Shown: piece after piece, positions 5,926 through 9,515 of the stretch
How the letters are laid out: every line of letters starts with the position of its first letter
Position numbering within the stretch: position 1 is the stretch's first letter
Assembly: GCA_900544635.1 (NCBI GenBank)
Contig: UQVV01000058.1
Coordinates: 1-9,515, forward strand
Length of the DNA stretch: 9,515 nt
Reading direction: 5' to 3'
DNA from: an uncultured Cloacibacillus sp.
Lineage (GTDB): Bacteria; Synergistota; Synergistia; Synergistales; Synergistaceae
Position numbers and translations under genes: made by a program
The notes under the pieces: generated by a model
What the model was told of the DNA's origin: nothing
Databases searched by the model: none
The model's input: only the letters and a program-made list of their open reading frames with translations

Positions 5926-7990
5926 GGAAGTCCTCGGCAGGTTCTCATACAGGACGGAGAACCGGCAGTACATCATATTCCGCGCCATACTGCTCTGCGT
6001 CGCGGCGCTGCTCGTCGGCTTCAACTGGTACCTCTTCGAACGCAATGAGAACTACCAGATAGGGCTCCCGGCGCAGAAGACCTACTTCGCGCTCACGTCG
6101 GCGCGCTACGAGGACAAGGCGGCGACGCTCGAGCTGCGCCAGCGCGCGACCTCTCGCATAATCGCCGTCATGGTGCAGGACGAGAAGATAGCCTCCGAGG
6201 TGTCGCGCCGCATCGAACTCCTGAAGGACGGCCGGCTGGCGGAGCTTTTCAACGCGCCGCTGCTGAACATCTACAACAAGCAGAGCGCCGCGTCGCAGAA
6301 GGCGATAAGCGAGGCCGTCGCGTCGATAGGGCCGAAGGTGCTCAACGAATCGGCCGACCGCGAGCAGCAGACCTCGCTGATATGGAAGTACCTCAAGCAG
6401 ACGGCTCTGACGCAGTCGGAGCGCAACGTCGCCTTCCAGATGCTCGACGTAATCATGAACCCGTCGCTCCAGTCCGACAGCGAGATGCTGATGAAGCTCA
6501 AGGACGACGTGGCCGCGCAGATTCCCGCCGTAATCAAAGAGATACGCCCCGGCTCCGTGCTCGTCCAGAAAGGCGAGGTCGTCACGCCGTCGACGGCGCG
6601 GCTGCTCGCCTCGCAGGGTTACCCGGACGCGGACTTCCCGTGGCGGCATCTGATATTCGTGCTCGGCGTGATAGTCGTATGGAGCTTCTGGCCCGTCTGG
6701 ATATCCTCCGGCCTCAAGGAGAAGCTCTCCATGCGCGAGTGGATATACATCGCGGTCGTCCTCTCCGTCGTCTGGACGCTAGAGGTCGTCTTCGCGCGCC
6801 TCGGCGGTTACACGATGGCGGTGCTCGGCCTCACGGGCTGGCTCTGCCTCACGATGCCGGTCTCGCTGTCCTTCCACGTGATATTCGGCGGCGGCCTGAT
6901 AAGCGTCATCATCGGCTACGGGACGAACCCCGGCGTCGTATGCCTCGGCTGCATCCTCGCGGGCTTCTCGGGCGGCATAGGGCGCATAATGTTCCTGAAC
7001 CCGCCGAACCACCGCATAACGATATGGCGCAACCTCTTCCTGCTAGGAATAGCGCTCGGCGTCGTATCGGTCTGCGTTTACTGGGGGCTCGACCTGTACT
7101 TCGACCGCAACATAGTCTTCGGCACGGTGCTTTTCAGCGCCGTCTGGGCGACGATCGTCGTCGCGCTGCTCCCGCTGTGGGAGAACATCTTCGACGTAAT
7201 CTCGCCGCTGCGCCTGCTTGAGCTGAGCCACCCGTCGCAGCCGCTCATCAAACGCCTGCAGATGGAGGCCCCCGGCACCTACAACCACGTGCTCATGGTC
7301 GGCACGCTCGCCGAGGCCGCGGCGGACAAGCTGCACATGAACGGCCTCTACGTAAAGGCCGGCGCGTACTACCACGACATCGGCAAGCTTAAGAACCCGC
7401 AGTACTTCGTCGAGAACCAGCGCCCGGGCAAGAACATCCACGACAGCCTGCCGCCCGAGCTCTCCGCGAAGGTGCTCATCTCGCACGTGAAGGACGGGCT
7501 CGACATCGCGGCGCAGACGAACCTTCCGAAGGCGCTGCGCCCCTTCATACGCGAGCACCACGGCACGACGATTCAGAAATATTTCTACGAAAAGGCCAAG
7601 GCGCTCGGCGAGGACGTGAAGGAAGAGGACTTCCGTTATCCCGGGCCGCGTCCGCAGACGCGCGAGACGGCGCTCGTGATGCTCGCCGACTCCGTTGAGG
7701 CCGCGATAAAGGCGCGTAACAAGCCCTTCGAGAGCGACGACGAGCTGTCCGCCTTCATCAGGCAGGTTATACAGAGCAAGGTGGACGCGGGGCAGATGAA
7801 CGACGCTGACTTCACGCTGCGCGAGATAGCGAACATCGAGGAGGCATTCCTCAACGTGTTCCGTTCGACTTATCATTCGCGCGAGGTCAAGGACATCAAC
7901 GAGATAATAAAAGAGGCGCGGCGCAAACGCGGCGGCTCCGAAACGGCGAAGGAGGACGAAAAAAATGAAAACGACGATACACTGCGGTGA
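5876..7990 (+). CDS. pgpH: 7TM-HD membrane phosphodiesterase, PgpH type (YqfF)
   Basis: A 704-residue membrane protein with the PgpH layout: cytoplasmic N-terminus (1-32), a first membrane helix (about 33-54), an extracytoplasmic 7TMR-HDED domain (about 55-255), a block of seven hydrophobic segments (about 257-435) and a cytoplasmic HD phosphohydrolase domain (about 450-670). Metal-site residues of the HD domain are visible: YNH (H471), YHDIGK (H500, D501), ISHVKDG (H537), REHHGT (H561, H562) and ADSVEAA (D605). Studied PgpH proteins cleave cyclic-di-AMP to pApA. Here that activity is inferred from domain order and intact metal ligands. The C-terminal tail is charged and probably disordered. 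The gene starts 50 nt inside phoH, with GAGGG 12 nt upstream. No methionine occurs again until residue 99, past the first helix, so this start is well supported. The 3' end overlaps ybeY by 26 nt. Confidence 0.94.
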   Translation: MTDGEEKKSSLLLDSFKEVLGRFSYRTENRQYIIFRAILLCVAALLVGFNWYLFERNENYQIGLPAQKTYFALTSARYEDKAATLELRQRATSRIIAVMVQDEKIASEVSRRIELLKDGRLAELFNAPLLNIYNKQSAASQKAISEAVASIGPKVLNESADREQQTSLIWKYLKQTALTQSERNVAFQMLDVIMNPSLQSDSEMLMKLKDDVAAQIPAVIKEIRPGSVLVQKGEVVTPSTARLLASQGYPDADFPWRHLIFVLGVIVVWSFWPVWISSGLKEKLSMREWIYIAVVLSVVWTLEVVFARLGGYTMAVLGLTGWLCLTMPVSLSFHVIFGGGLISVIIGYGTNPGVVCLGCILAGFSGGIGRIMFLNPPNHRITIWRNLFLLGIALGVVSVCVYWGLDLYFDRNIVFGTVLFSAVWATIVVALLPLWENIFDVISPLRLLELSHPSQPLIKRLQMEAPGTYNHVLMVGTLAEAAADKLHMNGLYVKAGAYYHDIGKLKNPQYFVENQRPGKNIHDSLPPELSAKVLISHVKDGLDIAAQTNLPKALRPFIREHHGTTIQKYFYEKAKALGEDVKEEDFRYPGPRPQTRETALVMLADSVEAAIKARNKPFESDDELSAFIRQVIQSKVDAGQMNDADFTLREIANIEEAFLNVFRSTYHSREVKDINEIIKEARRKRGGSETAKEDEKNENDDTLR

Positions 7991-8456
7991 TCTGCGCGGC
8001 GGGGCTGAGAACATCTGGAACGCCGGAATGGCCGAACGCATTGAGAAGGTCATATCCGACTATATCGAAGCGGAGAAGCCTCTGCCCGAGGCGGCGCAGG
8101 AGTGCGAGATATCGCTGACCTTCGCCGGAGAGGCCCAGATGGCCGAAATCAACAAAGAATACCGCGAGACGGAGGGGCCGACCGACGTGCTCTCCTTCGC
8201 GATGTGGGAGAGCGAAGAGGGCGCTTTCGAGCCGCCGGCGGACTGGGAGAGCCTTCCGCTCGGCGACATAGTCGTATGCCCAGAGGCGGTCGCGAAGAAC
8301 GCCGCGGAGAACGGTAAGAGCGTCGAGAGCGAAACGGTCCTCGTCATATGCCACGGCTTCCTGCACCTCATCGGCTTCGACCACGCCGAAGAGGACGAGC
8401 GCGCCGATATGTGGGCGCGGCAGGAGCGCATGGTCAAGGAATTTTTCGGAGAATAA
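7965..8456 (+). CDS. ybeY: Endoribonuclease YbeY, 16S rRNA maturation factor
   Basis: Small metallo-endoribonuclease involved in 16S rRNA 3'-end processing and ribosome quality control. The 163-residue length is typical of the UPF0054 family. The defining motif HGFLHLIGFDH (130-140) supplies the three zinc-binding histidines H130, H134 and H140. TDVLSF (73-78) and LGDIVVCPE (99-107) are the other conserved blocks. ATG 7965 has a strong AAGGAGG (7949-7955) 9 nt upstream, lying inside the end of pgpH and contributing to that protein's charged tail. The N-terminal 20 residues are not conserved-looking, and ATG 8029 is a less supported alternative. cdd follows after 1 nt. Proximity to phoH and era, also tied to RNA and ribosome assembly, fits the role. 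Confidence 0.96.
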   Translation: MKTTIHCGDLRGGAENIWNAGMAERIEKVISDYIEAEKPLPEAAQECEISLTFAGEAQMAEINKEYRETEGPTDVLSFAMWESEEGAFEPPADWESLPLGDIVVCPEAVAKNAAENGKSVESETVLVICHGFLHLIGFDHAEEDERADMWARQERMVKEFFGE

Positions 8457-8457
8457 C

Positions 8458-8889
8458 ATGAGCGAGAAGAAGGAGAGAGCCGCTCTCCCGGCCGAGACCG
8501 CGGAGATGCTGATGGCCGAGGCCGAAAAGGCGCGGGCCAGGGCCTACGCGCCCTACTCAGGCTTTTCCGTCGGCGCGGCGCTGCTGTTCGAGGACGGGAG
8601 CGTCGTCTCCGGCTGCAACGTCGAGAACGCGAGCTACAGCCTCGCGATATGCGCCGAGCGCAACGCGATGACCACCGCCGTGGCTATGGGGCTGACGCGC
8701 CCGACTGCAGCCGCCGTCGCGGGGCCGGACGGAGTCTTCTGCCCGCCCTGCGGCTCGTGCCGCCAGTTTCTCGCGGAGTTCAACGGCGCGATGCCCGTGG
8801 TTATCAAGGACGCGCGCGGCTTCCGCATCATCGCGCTCGACGAGCTGCTCCCCTCCGGATTTTCGCTGAAAGACGGTGAAACAGAATGA
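8458..8889 (+). CDS. cdd: Cytidine deaminase
   Basis: Zinc enzyme of pyrimidine salvage that converts cytidine and deoxycytidine to uridine and deoxyuridine. At 143 residues it belongs to the short, homotetrameric class. The catalytic site is complete: APYSGFSVGAAL (31-42), the substrate-binding NVEN (54-57), CAE (C65 zinc ligand, E67 proton shuttle) and PCGSC (97-101) with zinc ligands C98 and C101. These three cysteines give the Cys3 zinc site typical of the short class. GGAG (8448-8451) lies 6 nt before ATG 8458, at the very end of ybeY. The stop codon overlaps the era start as ATGA. In Bacillus a diacylglycerol or undecaprenol kinase gene (dgkA) lies between ybeY and cdd, and it is absent here. 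Confidence 0.97.
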   Translation: MSEKKERAALPAETAEMLMAEAEKARARAYAPYSGFSVGAALLFEDGSVVSGCNVENASYSLAICAERNAMTTAVAMGLTRPTAAAVAGPDGVFCPPCGSCRQFLAEFNGAMPVVIKDARGFRIIALDELLPSGFSLKDGETE

Positions 8890-9515
8890 GCTCTGAACAT
8901 TACAAAAGCGGATTCGTCGCGCTTCTCGGGCGGCCCAACGTCGGCAAGTCATCTATAATAAACGCGCTGCTCGGAGAAAAGGTTGCGGCCGTCTCGCCGA
9001 AGCCACAGACGACACGCAACGCCGTCCGCTGCATATACACCACCGACAACGAACAGATTATATTCGTCGACACGCCCGGCATCCACACGCCGAAGCACGC
9101 GCTCGGCGACTTCATGATGAAAGAGGCCGAGGAGGCCCTCATGCAGGTCGACGCGATATGCTACGTCGTCGAGGCGCAGGACAGGGCCGTGAGCGAGAAG
9201 GACCGCGTGATTTTAGCGGCGCTCGCGGGCGTCAAACTCCCGATAGTCCTCGCGGTGAACAAGACGGACAAGCTCGGAAACGCCGCGGATTACATGAAAA
9301 GCGCGGAGGTCTACGCGAAGCAGATAACGCCGGCCGCGGTCGTCCCAGTCTCGGCGGCGGAGAAGCGCGGCCTCGAGGAGCTTGCGTCGGCGATAAGCGC
9401 CGTGCTTCCAGAGCAGCCGGCTATTTATCCCGAAGACATGCTGATGGACTCGACGGAGAGATTCCTCGCCTCCGAGGTCATACGCGAGAAGATTTTCCGC
9501 CACACCGACGAGGAG
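8886..9515 (+). CDS. era: GTPase Era, partial (3' end beyond the window)
   Basis: Ribosome-assembly GTPase that binds the 3' end of 16S rRNA during 30S maturation. The visible 210 residues cover the whole G domain: G1 GRPNVGKS (15-22), the switch I region KPQTTRN (39-45), G3 DTPGIH (62-67), G4 NKTD (125-128) and a G5-like VSAAEKRG (155-162). The linker PEDMLMDSTERFLASEVIRE (182-201) leads into the C-terminal KH domain, which is cut off. Full-length Era is usually about 300 residues, so roughly 90 are missing. ATG 8886 overlaps the cdd stop codon (ATGA), and GGTGA (8875-8879) stands 6 nt upstream, suggesting coupled translation. Der (EngA) is excluded because the sequence goes from one G domain directly into an Era-type linker. 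Confidence 0.97.
   Translation, partial: MSSEHYKSGFVALLGRPNVGKSSIINALLGEKVAAVSPKPQTTRNAVRCIYTTDNEQIIFVDTPGIHTPKHALGDFMMKEAEEALMQVDAICYVVEAQDRAVSEKDRVILAALAGVKLPIVLAVNKTDKLGNAADYMKSAEVYAKQITPAAVVPVSAAEKRGLEELASAISAVLPEQPAIYPEDMLMDSTERFLASEVIREKIFRHTDEE

Noticed and set aside
4954..6045. Long open frame on the - strand opposite phoH (363 codons)
   Set aside because: It is antisense to the conserved PhoH ATPase, with no recognisable motif and no ribosome binding site context. It is a compositional shadow.
7043..8053. Long open frame on the - strand opposite the pgpH HD domain (336 codons)
   Set aside because: Its composition mirrors the opposite strand (Leu/Arg/Val-rich, with many His opposite GTG codons). 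It matches no family I recognise, and it crosses two well-supported genes.
1..9515. CRISPR array, tRNA or rRNA genes, insertion sequence, prophage or defence system
   Set aside because: There are no direct repeats with spacers, no tRNA-like cloverleaf or conserved rRNA segment in the only non-coding stretch, and no transposase, integrase or toxin-like protein. All coding space belongs to recognised core genes. MazG here is the tandem-domain housekeeping form and is not next to a mazEF-type toxin.

Overview
The window is a compact block of conserved bacterial housekeeping genes, all on the + strand. It holds eight complete genes and one truncated gene, and the only gene-free stretch is the first 128 bases. 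The DNA is GC-rich with strongly GC-biased third codon positions, yet AUA is a heavily used isoleucine codon. The gene order resembles two neighbourhoods known from Firmicutes and related phyla, pth-mfd-mazG and phoH-pgpH-ybeY-cdd-era. The high GC, a rather short Mfd and the absence of the usual dgkA between ybeY and cdd make a non-Bacillus lineage more likely. Synergistota (Cloacibacillus/Synergistes-like) is my best guess, but this is inference from style and not a database result.

Layout: 1-128 is a leader or intergenic region rich in hairpins with a T tract. Then come pth (129-713, peptidyl-tRNA hydrolase), mfd (700-3813, transcription-repair coupling factor), mazG (about 3847-4650, NTP pyrophosphohydrolase), a stand-alone Nfu/NifU-C domain protein (4670-4903), phoH (4918-5925, ATPase), pgpH-type 7TM-HD phosphodiesterase (5876-7990), ybeY (7965-8456, rRNA maturation endoribonuclease), cdd (8458-8889, cytidine deaminase) and the first 210 codons of era (8886 to the window end, ribosome-assembly GTPase).

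The genes overlap (14, 50, 26 and 4 nt) or are separated by at most about 33 nt, and no terminator is visible between them. Transcription as one long operon with extensive translational coupling is therefore likely. Functionally the set covers translation quality control and ribosome assembly (Pth, YbeY, Era, probably PhoH), genome and nucleotide-pool maintenance (Mfd, MazG, Cdd), Fe-S cluster delivery (Nfu) and probable cyclic-di-AMP turnover (PgpH).

I found no mobile element, CRISPR array, RNA gene or novel defence-like system. The points worth a second look are modest: the structured leader, the 50-nt phoH/pgpH overlap, the AUA usage, the Nfu insertion and a few family-motif variants.
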